From contig CM076848.1 of NCBI GenBank assembly GCA_039519185.1, positions 187,548,628-187,612,627 on the forward strand: a DNA stretch of 64,000 nucleotides, in the 5' to 3' direction. Source of the stretch: Astragalus membranaceus (taxonomy: Eukaryota > Streptophyta > Magnoliopsida > Fabales > Fabaceae). This document shows, one piece after another, positions 32,500 to 44,000 of the stretch. The notes beneath the pieces were generated by a model. It saw only the letters and a program-made list of their open reading frames with translations. It had not been told where the DNA came from and ran no database searches. Positions within the stretch are counted from its first letter, which is position 1. Every line of letters begins with the position of its first letter. The position numbers were made by a program, and so were the translations under genes.

Positions 32500-33705
32500 A
32501 AATGATGGACCACTCGGGATCTGAAGGAGCACTAAGGCTCTGAAGGACCACTCAGGGTCTGAAGGAGCACTAAGGCTCTGAAGGACCACTCAGGGTCTGG
32601 AAGGCTGCCTAGGCCTTAAATTGAAGGACCATCGTGGTCTGAAGGAGCGCTACTAGCTATGGTACTAGTAAAACGGTCTGAGGGGGCCTTTCGAGCGGCC
32701 AATCAACATCAGGTCCGGAACTGATTTGATCAATGGATTTACGCTATGCCTTAGGCTGACACAACTAATCCGAAGGACTTGACGAAGTCTGATGGATCCA
32801 TTGCGTGCTCGTACACAATGTTGTGATCTGTGGAAGGAGTTCACTAACTCGGTGGGAGTTCACTAACTCTGTGGGAGTTCACTAACTCTGTGGGAGTTCA
32901 CTAACTCTGTGTTGAGGGAGTTTACTAACTCAGGGTTGATGGAGTTTACTAACTCGGGGTTGATGATTTTCTAAAGGAGCACTAGGGCTCTGAAGGACCA
33001 CTCGGGGTCTGGAAGGCTGCCTAAAACCTTTTAACGGACTCTTGTCGAGTCCGAGCTCTGGGGGGGTGGCCTTTTCGAGCGACCGATCAACATCAGGTCC
33101 GGAACTGATTTGATCAATGGATTTACGCTATGCCTTAGGCTGACACAACTAATCCGAAGGACTTGACGAAGTCTGATGGATCCATTGCGTGCTCGTACAC
33201 AATGTTGTGATCTGTGGAAGGAGTTCACTAACTCGGTGGGAGTTCACTAACTCTGTGGGAGTTCACTAACTCTGTGTTGAGGGAGTTTACTAACTCAGGG
33301 TTGATGGAGTTTACTAACTCGGGGTTGATGATTTTCTAAAGGAGCACTAGGGCTCTGAAGGACCACTCGGGGTCTGGAAGGCTGCCTAAAACCTTTTAAC
33401 GGACTCTTGTCGAGTCCGAGCTCTGGGGGGGGTGGCCTTTTCGAGCGACCGATCAACATCAGGTCCGGAACTGATTTGACCAATGGATTTACGCTATGCC
33501 TTAGGCTGACACAACTAATCCGAAGGACTTGACGAAGTCTGATGGATCCATTGCGTGCTCGTACACAATGTTGTGATCTGTGGAAGGAGTTCACTAACTC
33601 GGTGGGAGTTCACTAACTCTGTGGGAGTTCACTAACTCTGTGTTGAGGGAGTTTACTAACTCAGGGTTGATGGAGTTTACTAACTCGGGGTTGATGATTT
33701 TCTAA
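32500..33705. repeat. Hairpin-rich tandem repeats, unit about 366 bp, in the LARD interior
   Basis: The word acgctatgcc recurs at 32741, 33125 and 33491, giving intervals of 384 and 366 bp. The longer interval has one extra copy of an 18-bp inner repeat. Inside are short hairpins: GAGTT-CACT-AACTC several times per unit, GACC/GGTC, GAGC/GCTC, AAGGC/GCCTT near 32600 and GGACTC/GAGTCC near 33040. The open frames on the minus strand at 33031 and 33295 are repeats of each other and not genes. Confidence 0.8.
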
Positions 33706-34189
33706 AAATGAGATTTTGGGATTCTCTGGTCCGAAGTAACTTTTCTCTTGGATGGTGCATGAAATGCGTGCACTTGGATGTTTGGGGTGCACATGAATGC
33801 AATGATTGACTTTGGTGGGATGCCTTTTCTGTTTGATTTTTCTCTTCTTTTCCTTTTGTTATTCTTTCGCTCTTCTGAGATGCGAATTTGAAGGCGTAAT
33901 GTACTGTTTGATGCTATGGAGTGATGACTGGTATGGATGATATGAGAATGATGAATGATGTGAAAATGCTATGTTCTTTTATGTTCCGCCTTCTGTGATT
34001 TTCTTCTCTCCTTTCTTATTTGCCCCCCATTTTTTTTTTTTTTTTTTATGGAATGCAGATATCTATGTAAATGGAGTATGAATGTATGTTATGCACAGTG
34101 TATGTGATGTGATGATTTCAATGGAATGATGGATGCTATGAGATGCTATTTTTGATTTTCTTCCTTTTTATTTTGGTTAAGGATCAACA

Positions 34190-34500
34190 CTTCAAGTGCC
34201 TACAAGGTAAACATCCTAATCCCCAAGGATTAAGGTGAGCACCAAAGCCTTACAAGATAACAACCTAATCCCTAAGGATCCAGGTGAGCACCAAAGCCTT
34301 ACAAGATAACAAACTAATCCCTAAGGATCCAGGCGAGCACTGAAGCCCTACAAGATAACAACCTAATCCCTAAGGATCCAGGCGAGCACTGAAGCCCTAC
34401 AAGATAACAACCTAATCCCTAAGGATCCAGGCGAGCACTAAAGCCCTACAAGATAACAACCTAATCCCTAAGGGTTAAGGCGAGCCCTAAAGCCCTACAA
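34190..34500. repeat. Five to six tandem units of about 60 bp with ATCC-CTAA-GGAT hairpins
   Basis: Each unit carries CCTAATCCCTAAGGATCCAGG-like sequence, which can pair ATCC with GGAT around CTAA and CCT with AGG outside. The first unit has AATCC/GGATT and the last has AATCC/GGGTT, so pairing is kept by paired or wobble changes. A further near-duplication follows at about 34600-34790. Confidence 0.75.
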
Positions 34501-35929
34501 GCGGCCGACTTTAGGCGACCCCTTCATGTGCTGAGATAGCTGGTTAAAGAATTTTTCCTATTTGTCTTCTTGCTAAGTGAGGATGCAAATGCAATACTTT
34601 GATGCATGATATGAAATGGTTGATTGGGAAACATAGGCATATGGGATGAATGCATGAAATGCGAATGAAATGTTTGGATGCTAATGCATAGCGTAATGAT
34701 ATGAAATGGTTGATTGGGAAACATAGGCATTTTGGATGACATGCGATGAATGCATGAAATGTGAATGTGAATATGATGTGAATGAAATGTTTGGATGCAA
34801 ATGTTATGACACGGGATGACGTGTTTTTGCTTTTATGATGCAATGCTTTGATGCTTGATGGAATGAGATGGAAGATTTTTGCTTTTATCCGTTGCTTCTT
34901 TTTTGTTGCCTTTCATGAAATGATGATGTTGGCACGATGCAAACTATGATAAACAAAATGGAACGCCTAAATGCATGAGGCGAAAAATAGAATGATTAAA
35001 CATTTTTGTGATGATGAGATATAAGACTTTGAATGCAAGGAATTGAGATGATTATTGACCACTTTGTTGAGAAAAAATGGAATTTGATTCAAACTCCGGT
35101 GTTCTCAAGATTTTATTTACAAACAAGCTCACTTGTTTTCTCTTCCTTCCAATGACGACTGAATCTTAAGTATCGCATGACTAACTTGTGTTCTCTCTCT
35201 TTGAAGCATTATCTAGTAAGCATGCATAGGGGTGCAAATGTGAATGAGTGAGTCCGTTAACTTGGAATTGGTTTAGGGCCTGGACGTTTATGGCATGAGA
35301 AGGAATGACAGACATGGTTATTGCCGAAGCTTTATGAGGGACCAAGAGATGCAGGATTGCCCCAATTCAGGTCTTTGACGAGTGAATAACTTGCCCCTGT
35401 CTAGTGGTGACAACAACTAGGGGTGTAGAAGATGATGAATTGGGAACGCTTCGGCTCTTGGGATGAAAGCTGGAATGAAAGGGGTTTTGCTTCAACCCAC
35501 AGAATTTGATGTTGCCTCAGTCATAACAAGGACAAAGCTTCCCCAGTCAGAACGACAAGGTCTTGTTTAGGATAGTGAGTTGAGAAATTGCCCCGGTGAG
35601 GTTTCTATAGGAATGAATGAGGTGAAGGAATGGGAATGCACTTGCCCCACTTTGGAATGACATTGACAACTGGAGTGACATGGGATGGGCATTGAACAGA
35701 CTTTCCCAAGACTAGGGTGTGTGGGTGGTGAAGAGAATGCCCCAACTTTTGGGTCTAAGCGGTATTCTCAGTGCAAATCTTTGGTTCTCTACTGATGTCT
35801 TGACTTTTGGGGCGAAAGAATCCTTACCTGGTGATCACTAAACCTTGTTTTAATGCATCTTGAATGTGTTTTGGAGTGCAAGTCCCTCTTTTTTATTTTG
35901 TCAGCTTTCTTTTTTCTGACTATTTGTTT

Positions 35930-36005
35930 TTGTTTCCTCAGTTCTCTTTTTTCTGAGGGTTCATTCTTTCTTGATCAGCTTTCTTTTTTCTGATCGTTTG
36001 TTTTT
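35930..36005. repeat. Hairpins with T-rich loops and changing CAG/CTG stems
   Basis: CCTCAG/CTGAGG and GATCAG/CTGATC enclose near-identical loops (YTYTCTTTTTT). A third, GTCAG/CTGAC, lies just upstream near 35903-35922. The stems differ but each pairs perfectly. Confidence 0.65.
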
Positions 36006-36724
36006 CTTTTTGAGCAAACACATTGTACATAGATAAGCTTGTTCGTCCTAAGAGTAGAATTTGAGTGAACAAAAGCAACCGGTCATTGATCGGAATGGAC
36101 TTTTCGGGATTGTGGTGTTTTGTGGAGGAAGGAGGATTAGGCTTAATGAAGTGTTTGAGGCTAGTGGGAGGGTGAGTTTTGTTCGGCGTTTGATTGACGG
36201 TTAATGGTCTATGAGGAAGATGGTTATTGGGCTTGTTTGGGCTCTGTTAAGGCAAATTCATGTCTCAGGGTAGAAGGACTAAGGGGTTTGATGTTGAGGC
36301 CAAAGGGAGTGTTTGCGGTTTATGGAAGGAGGTGTTGGAATGATGAAGTGTTTGAAGGTTTATTTAGACAAGGATCTCATGTATTTTGTGGTAACATGTA
36401 CCAGCTCACCACTTACATTTCTTTTGTATTTTGTTTTGGGATTTTCATTTTTGAAGCCCCCTTTTTTTGAATTTTTTTTTTTTTTGACTCGGGTGAGCTG
36501 ATAAAAGTGATGCACTGTTTTTTTTTTTTTTTTTTTTTTTTATTTATTTGGGGTGATCCTTGTCTAGGGTGATTTTTGGATTTTCTTGGCTCAAGGTGGG
36601 TAGGAAAAGGACTTTCTGGGATTTTGGGATTTTTGAGGAGATGGCCAAACTTCATTTCAAATCCCGATTGCTTATAAGACTTAACTTTAGAACAATGTGT
36701 TTGCTCTTTTTTCCTTTTTTGTGC

Positions 36725-36835
36725 CCTAATTTTTGCCTGGACCGCTCTTTGCGAGTTTTCAGTCCACCGGGCGCTCCTTTTTGCCTAGGCCGCCCTTTGC
36801 GGGTTTTCAACCTAGCGAGCTTGTTTTCTTGTTTA
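36725..36835. repeat. Two related long hairpins with different outer stems
   Basis: Both contain a CGC/GCG-type inner stem around CTTT and a T-rich 3' strand. The outer stem is TGGAC/GTCCA in the first and CTAGG/CCTAG in the second. Confidence 0.6.
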
Positions 36836-37501
36836 TTATTATTATTTTTGAGAGACTTGCACTGAAGGAGTATGATATTAATCAAGGGGATTTAATGATC
36901 ACAGACTTGCCCCAGCATGGAGGACTTAAAGCATTAGAATGAACCAAAAGTCAAATACGCACTGATGGGGAGAATATGCACTTTATGGGTGGACGGGGCG
37001 GGACTAGACTTGGACGGGAGACTGTGGTAAGGGAGGAAAACCAACAGACTCAAACAAGAGAATGTACTCATAGCATGCACGCTCATTAGAAAAATGCTTC
37101 ACAGAGAGTTAACATCAGTTAAAAATTTGTTTTTTCTTTGACACACTATTTCAGTCTTTTGTCATAGAATGGATGGGATGCAGTGCTTTTGAAAGAAATG
37201 CAAATGAGCTATTGATTTGAGAAATTGAGTGCCTTGGAACACCTTGAGTTTGCAATCAAATAAGGATAAACTTTTCAAAAGGATGATTGTTTTGAAAGAA
37301 CATTTCGCTTCTCATCACGACTTTTATTTTATGCAATGAATGAACAAATTATGATATGCAAGTATGATGCAAATGCGTGGAGAACGACCACTCGAAAAGT
37401 GTGGCTTATTCTAAAAGGTTTTTATGATTTTGATGCATAATGAAATGCATTTTGAATGGTGCGAGAAAGACGCTTTTCAAAATGAGATTTTTATTTGTTA
37501 T

Positions 37502-37568
37502 GCTTGACGGGGCGGACCCGCTCCTACGTATCCTCCCTGTGATGAGGAATCAAAGCGTACGTAGTTCT
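37502..37568 (+). other. TACGTA composite hairpin module in the LARD interior
   Basis: CGGG 37508-37511 with CCCG 37517-37520, CTACGTA 37524-37530 with TACGTAG 37558-37564, and TCCTC 37531-37535 with GAGGA 37544-37548. The inner stem differs from those in the LTR copies (TCTCC/GGAGA, TCCC/GGGA) yet pairs perfectly. Confidence 0.7.
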
Positions 37569-38165
37569 ACTGTGTCTTTTTTGAAATAATGCTTATGCAT
37601 GAATGTCTCATCTTGGATGAACTTGACGAGGATTTTTCTGCATGATTATAAATGAAATGCTTATGCTATGCAGATGATAATTGTTTTTGTTTTATCTTTA
37701 TGTGATGAAAGGGAATGCAAGATGAATGGTTTCTTTCAAAATTGGAATTTTATGCGATGCAAACGATGCAATGATGCAGTGATGCAATGATGCGGTGATG
37801 CAATGATGTTTTTTTGTGTGTTTTTGCATGGAGTGGTATTTTGAATTTGCAACCTATATGCCACCTCACATAGGCATTTATTGAAAAGGAAAAGCATATC
37901 TTTTTTTGATTTTCGAAAATTCTGAAGGAAAAATTGATTGAACTGAATGCAACAATGCAACACACAATTTGGAAAGCCCTTGTGACCTAAAAGGAAAGAA
38001 ACCTATGATCTAAGTCATTTTAGGGGTAATCTTCTCATGTGGCTCTATTCACACCCTCACAAAGGTCATCAGAGCCACTGTCTCTTTCACGAAATTCCTT
38101 GTAAATGCAGCAAACTGCTAGGTACAAGGTATCATGGAAGAGCACAACTCTGATTGAAACTTTCG

Positions 38166-38210
38166 CGAGTAGCCAAACGGACAGAGGTCCTGATGGGCTC
38201 CCACTACTCG
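38166..38210 (+). other. AAAGG-family hairpin in the LARD interior with distinct stems
   Basis: Outer CGAGTAG 38166-38172 with CTACTCG 38204-38210, middle AGCC/GGCT, inner GGAC 38179-38182 with GTCC 38187-38190, loop AGAG. The linkers AAAC and TGATG match the LTR copies. Confidence 0.7.
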
Positions 38211-38774
38211 AATCCACTCATCCTATGGTATCCTAACAGACCTGGGTTATGGTCTCTTCCTCTAATCATATAATCTCGGGGTACAAGTGGTGTGTGCGAA
38301 GGGCATTTCCTTAAAAACTACCCCACCTGCAAATGAAAATCCAGACAATCCAGACAATAGAAAGCAATAACATGTCGTCTACTCTAGGGTTTAATACCAA
38401 TTAAATACAACTAATCTAGGGTGCCAATAACAATGCACTACTTACCTCAAGAAAGGGAGCGAAGAAGAGGGAACAGGATAGAATGGGGAAGAGATGCATG
38501 AACTTACCTTTGGAGAAAAGGAGCAAAGAAGAAGGGAACATGGGGGTTGGAAGAATGCATGAGCATAAGCAATAAAAGAAAAGGAGTAGAAGAGGAGATA
38601 GGGAACAACAAAGAAGACAAATGCATATGCCTACAATCAATGAAAAGAAAGAAAGGCAAACAAGGTTTTAATCAAATCAACAATACATTAAACCACACAT
38701 TTTAATTAGTTAGGCTTGACCCTCATTTTTAAAAAAAAAAAAAAAAAAAAAAAGTCCCCAGTGGAGTCGCCAGC

Positions 38775-41023
38775 TGTTGCACCCCGAAAAATCCCGGTTG
38801 GGTTTCTCAATGTACAACGTGGAATAATTTTGGAGCCGCCACCAATATTTTAATTTTAAGACCAAAACATTGAAAAAAGGTCTTTTGGACAAGGCGGATG
38901 GTCTTTGAAAACTAGAGATATAGGTTCGGGGGTCGATTACGTGCGAGGAAGGTGTTAGCACCGCGCACGTCCTTTCTACCGAAAGGGAACCTCTAATTAA
39001 ATGTGTGGTTTTAATGTTTGATTTGAAAAATACCTAGATTTGCCTATTTATTTCTTATTTGAAGACGAATGAGAAAACTTACTGGAAATCTTATTTGTTG
39101 CGAGAAAGGGGGGAAAAAGGGTTTTTAGGAAAAAGTGCTTGACGGGACATGGCCCGCTCCTACGTATCTCCTGGTGCGATGGAGAATTCAAAGCTACGTA
39201 GTTCTTGGTTCTTTTTGAAAAGTTTTTGTTTTTTTATCTTTTTTAGTGAGTTTTTTGAAATAGGACGAGCATTAGCAAATGATTAAACTAGCAGAGGCTA
39301 TGATGAATCACTACTAAATACTCAAAAAAGAGAGAGTTGTACCGCTAGTCAAACGAACAAAGGTTCTGATGGACTATTGATAACAACTCGTTTTTATTAT
39401 CTTTTTGAAAGTGATTTTCGAAAAAGATTGATTTGCACAATGATCAAACTAACAAAGGTTATGATGGACCATCGTTTATTATTCTTATGAGAAAAAGACA
39501 TTGTCACCAATAGCTAAACGAACAGAGGCTCTGATGAGCTATTAGCAACAATGGGTTGGAAAATGATTCTTTTTGTTTGTTTTTATGAAAATAATTTGTT
39601 TATGGGGATAAAAAGAATTTTTATTTGTTGCGCTTGACGAGAACGTGGCTCGCTCCTACGTATCCCAAACGGGAATCAAAGCGACGTAGTTCTAATAAAA
39701 ATGTTTTTGAGAGGGTTTAAAAGGGGCAAGCTGAATCACCCGAGACCATCTTCACCACTTAGAATATGATGCACTAGGCATAAGTGGGAATCATATGGTT
39801 CGTCCTCAGCAATGGACGATAACATACAAGAACGAGTAGATGAATGCTATAGCTAAGTTAAATCACATGGATCACAATAACTAAATATTAACAAATGAAA
39901 AGACTGAAATACCTCTGATGAAGACAGATATTACAGATCTGAAGAACGAGCGAAAATGAAGCGGAGAACTGGAAAATGAGATTTGCGAGAGTTGTCTTCC
40001 CAGATCTCGTGAAATGTCTCTCAGATCTCGTGAAAATGTCTCTCAGATCTCGTGAAAAATGTGTGTAGCAATTCTTCTCTCTGATCTTGTGTGAAGTGTC
40101 CGTCTTTCTGACCTCGTGAAGTCTCTTCCTCCTTTTCTCTGATCTCGTCAAAAAGTCCTCCCCCCAAATGATTTTGAAGCTGCCTATTTATAGGCGTAGA
40201 ATTTTTTTAAAAAACATTTATTGCAAGGATGAATCGATTGTTTGAGCCTTTGGAAATATGTAGGAATCGATTCTTTACCTTTGAAAATAATAAAGAATCG
40301 ATTCTTGGTTCCTTTGAAAACAACAGGAATCGATTTTCAGGACCTTTTGCATAGGTGAAAATCGATTCTTGCTTTAGTTAAAATAGTGGGAATCGATTCT
40401 TGAGCCTTTGGAGATAATAAAGAATCGATTCTTGGCTCCTTTGAAAACAAGAGGAATCGATTTTCAGGACCTTCTTCATAGGTGAAAATCGATTCTTGCT
40501 TTAGTTAACACAATGAGGAATCGATTCATGGCCTATGGAAGAGCCTGAAAATCGATTTCCAGGCCTATGCAAGAAGAGGGAAATCGATTTTCAGGACATC
40601 CTAAATAGGTAAAAATCGATTCTTCACTTAGTTACAACAATTAGGAATCGATTCATGGCCTATGGAAGAGCCTGAAAATCGATTTCAAGGCCTATGCAAT
40701 ATACTATAAATCGATTCTTGGCCTTTGGAACAAAATAGAAATCAATTCTTGCTTTCCACAAAATGCTTTTAGGTCTTTGCCATGCATAAAATATTTTCCA
40801 AAGCTTGCCATGCATGCATAACATATTTTTCAAAAACCCTAATTTGATGCATGAGGCCTATTGCAAAAATTGTTTTTAGAGACCCTTGTGAGAATTGACC
40901 AAAATGCCCTTTTTGACTCTAACTTCTCAAAATGTGCATTCTAAACCTAAAAATGATGCATAATTTATTTTTGTGTGGAAAATTAGGGTTTTGACCTAAG
41001 CCGGACAAAATTGGGGTATGACA
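38775..41023 (+). repeat. 3' LTR of the LARD-like element
   Basis: 2249 bp, same as the 5' LTR by inspection, offset by 8734 bp. It is preceded by an A-run (about 38731-38752) and then 22 bases ending GTCGCCAGC, so the purine tract is not directly adjacent to the LTR. Confidence 0.9.
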
Positions 41024-44000
41024 GTTGCCTCTCTTACTAACATGATAAAATCTATGAGCACATCAAACGCTGTAGCGGTTACCGCTGCAGCGGTACATGA
41101 ACCTACAGTAGCTGTTATTGAGCAAGCCTCTCCAGGGTCAGTAACCTGTGTATATTGTGGAGGAGAGCATTTGTATGAGGAATGTCCTGGTAATCCTGTC
41201 TCTGTGAACTTTGTGGGGTTCAATAAAAACAATAATCCCTATTCAAATACCTATAATCCTGGTTGGAAGAACCACCCCAATTTCAGATGGGGAGCTAACA
41301 ATGCAACAGCACCTAATTATAGTGCTCCAGCAAATCCACCAGGATTCCCTGCTCAGAATTACCAAAGACAGAATGCCCCTGTGATAGATAATTCATTAGA
41401 AGGATTGATAAAAGGTTTCATGAGTGATTGCAAGACAGCCCTGAAAACTCATGAAGCTTCCATTAAAAATCTAGAAGTACAGATGGGGCAGATGGCTAAT
41501 GTCCTTTCCCAAAGAATCAGTGGATCATTACCATCCACTACAGAAGCTTCAACTTCAGGTACTACAGGGAAGGAGCATGTAAAAGCTATAACCTTAAGGA
41601 GTGGGAGAGATTTGATAGGATCTTCAACTGTTTCAGATGATGAAAAAAACAAAAATTCTGAAAAACAAAAAGAACCTACAACACACGCTATAGCGCCTGA
41701 ACCTACCGCTACAGCGCCTGTTGTTGAGAGAACACCACTACTACCCAGAATTATTCCAACATACCCAGATCCTCCATATCCTCAAAGACTTCGAAAGGCT
41801 CATGAAGATAAGCAATTCAACAAATTCATAGAAGTCCTTAAACAATTGCACATTAATGTTCCTTTGGTGGAGGCTCTCCAACAAATGCCTAACTATGCAA
41901 AGTTTATGAAGGATGTGCTTAGTAAGAGGAGGAGACTAGGGGAGTTTGAAACAGTGGCAATGACTGGGGAATGCAGCATGTTGATGCAAAACAAGCTCCC
42001 ACCCAAATCAAAGGATCCTGGCAGTTTTACTATACCATGCTCAATTGGAAACTTTTACTCTGGCCGTGCCCTATGTGATTTGGGAGCCAGCATAAATCTC
42101 ATGCCTAAGTCCATATACACTCAACTAGGAGTGGGAACTGCCAGACCTACCTCACTTACACTGCAACTTGCTGATAGAACTCTTGCATATCCAGAAGGAA
42201 TCTTAGAAGATGTTCTAATAAAGGTAGACAAATTTGTATTTCCTGTTGATTTTGTAATCTTAGACTTTGATGCAGATAAAGAAGTACCCATCATATTGGG
42301 AAGACCATTCTTGGCAACTGGAAGAACTTTGATAGATGTGCAAAGAGGAGAATTGATCATGAGGGTCAATGACCAAGAAGTCAAGTTCAACATTCTCAAT
42401 GCTATGAAATTCCCAGATCCCAATATTGAAGAGTGCTCCTTTGTGTCTGTTATTGATAAAGTAGTTCAAGATCACTTCCAGAAAAGCACAGATCATCTGA
42501 GGCAATTATTGAGCAACAGTAAAGATACATGGTCTGATACAGAAGCTGCAGGAGAGGAGGAACAGACAGCCAAAGAAATTTGGGCCAAGAGATATGAATC
42601 ATTGGAGCAGGAGAATTCAAACATAAGAAAGGATCTCCCCTCCACTGAACAACCACCAACTCTGGAACTTAAAGATTTACCTTCACACCTCAAATATGCT
42701 TATCTAGGTAACAATAGTACTTTGCCTGTTATAATTGCTGCTGACCTTTCTGAAAAGCAGGAACAGGATCTGATTCAGACGCTACAGCGGCATAAAAAGG
42801 CAATTGGTTGGCAAATGTCAGACATAAAAGGTATCAGCCCAACCATTTGTATGCACAGAATAGTGTTAGAAGAAGACTCTAAAAATTACATTGAGGGGCA
42901 GAGGAGGTTGAATCCAATTATGAAAGAGGTGGTGAAGAAGGAAATCATCAAGTGGTTGGATGCAGGTATTGTATACCCTATTTCTGACAGTGCATGGGTT
43001 AGTCCTGTGCAGTGTGTGCCAAAGAAGGGAGGGGTAACAGTAATAACAAATGAAATGAATGAGCTGCTTCCAACCAGAAAGATAACAGGCTGGAGAATAT
43101 GCATGGATTACAGGAGGTTGAATAAGGCAACAAGAAAGGACCATTTTCCCTTACCCTTCATTGACCAGATGCTGGACAGGCTAGCAGGTAAAGAATTTTA
43201 TTGCTTTCTTGATGGTTATTCAGGTTATAACCAGATTGCAATATTACCTGAGGACCAGCAGAAAACTACTTTCACTTGTCCATATGGCACCTTTGCTTTT
43301 AGAAGGATGCCATTTGGCCTGTGTAATGCACCTGCCACTTTTCAAAGGTGTATGATGACAATTTTCTCTGATTACATTGAAAGATCCATGGAAGTCTTCA
43401 TGGATGATTTCTCTGTGTTTGGAGAAACATTCCATCTATGCTTATCCAATTTGGAAGAAATCTTGATTAGATGTGAAGAAACTAACCTTGTGCTGAACTG
43501 GGAGAAATGCCATTTTATGGTACAAGAAGGTATAGTTTTGGGGCATAAGGTATCCAAAAAAGGATTGGAAGTGGACAAGGCTAAGATAGAGGTCATTGAG
43601 AAGCTATCTCCTCCAACCAACATCAAAGGTATTAGAAGCTTTTTGGGGCATGCTGGATTCTATAGGAGATTCATAAAAGATTTTTCAAAAATCTCCAAAC
43701 CTTTGTGCCAACTGTTACAGCATGATAACCCCTTTATATTTGATGAACCATACATATTAGCCTTTGATAAGTTAAAAAAAGCTTTAATAACAACACCAGT
43801 TATTATAGCTCCTGACTGGAGTAAGCCTTTTGAGCTTATGTGTGATGCTAGTGACTTTGCCATTGGAGCTGTCCTTGGGCAAAGGTATGATAAAATTTTT
43901 CACTCTATATATTATGCTAGCAGAACACTTGTAGAAGCTCAATTGAATTACACAGTCACTGAAAAAGAACTATTAGCTGTAGTCTTTGCATTTGATAAGT

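Larger units (their letters stand above)
30041..41023 (+). mobile_element. LARD-like non-autonomous LTR element nested in Athila gag
   Basis: LTRs of exactly equal length (2249 bp) at 30041-32289 and 38775-41023 begin TGTTGCACCCC and end GGTATGACA. They look identical wherever compared. A perfect 5-bp target duplication GTTGC lies at 30036-30040 and 41024-41028. The 6.5-kb internal part has no frame above about 100 residues and no gag or pol motif. It is made of repeated hairpin families and short tandem repeats. Large retrotransposon derivatives in grasses likewise have long LTRs and a non-coding, structured internal domain. The equal LTRs make this the youngest event recognisable in the window. 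Confidence 0.9.

Noticed and set aside
33031..33594. Minus-strand frames with matching proteins
   Set aside because: They are the same 366-bp tandem repeat read twice; the sequence is explained by hairpin repeats in a non-coding element.
41018..41023. ATG at 41018 as the true start of pol
   Set aside because: It belongs to the end of the inserted LTR; the retroelement frame begins with the target duplication at 41024 and was once continuous with gag.
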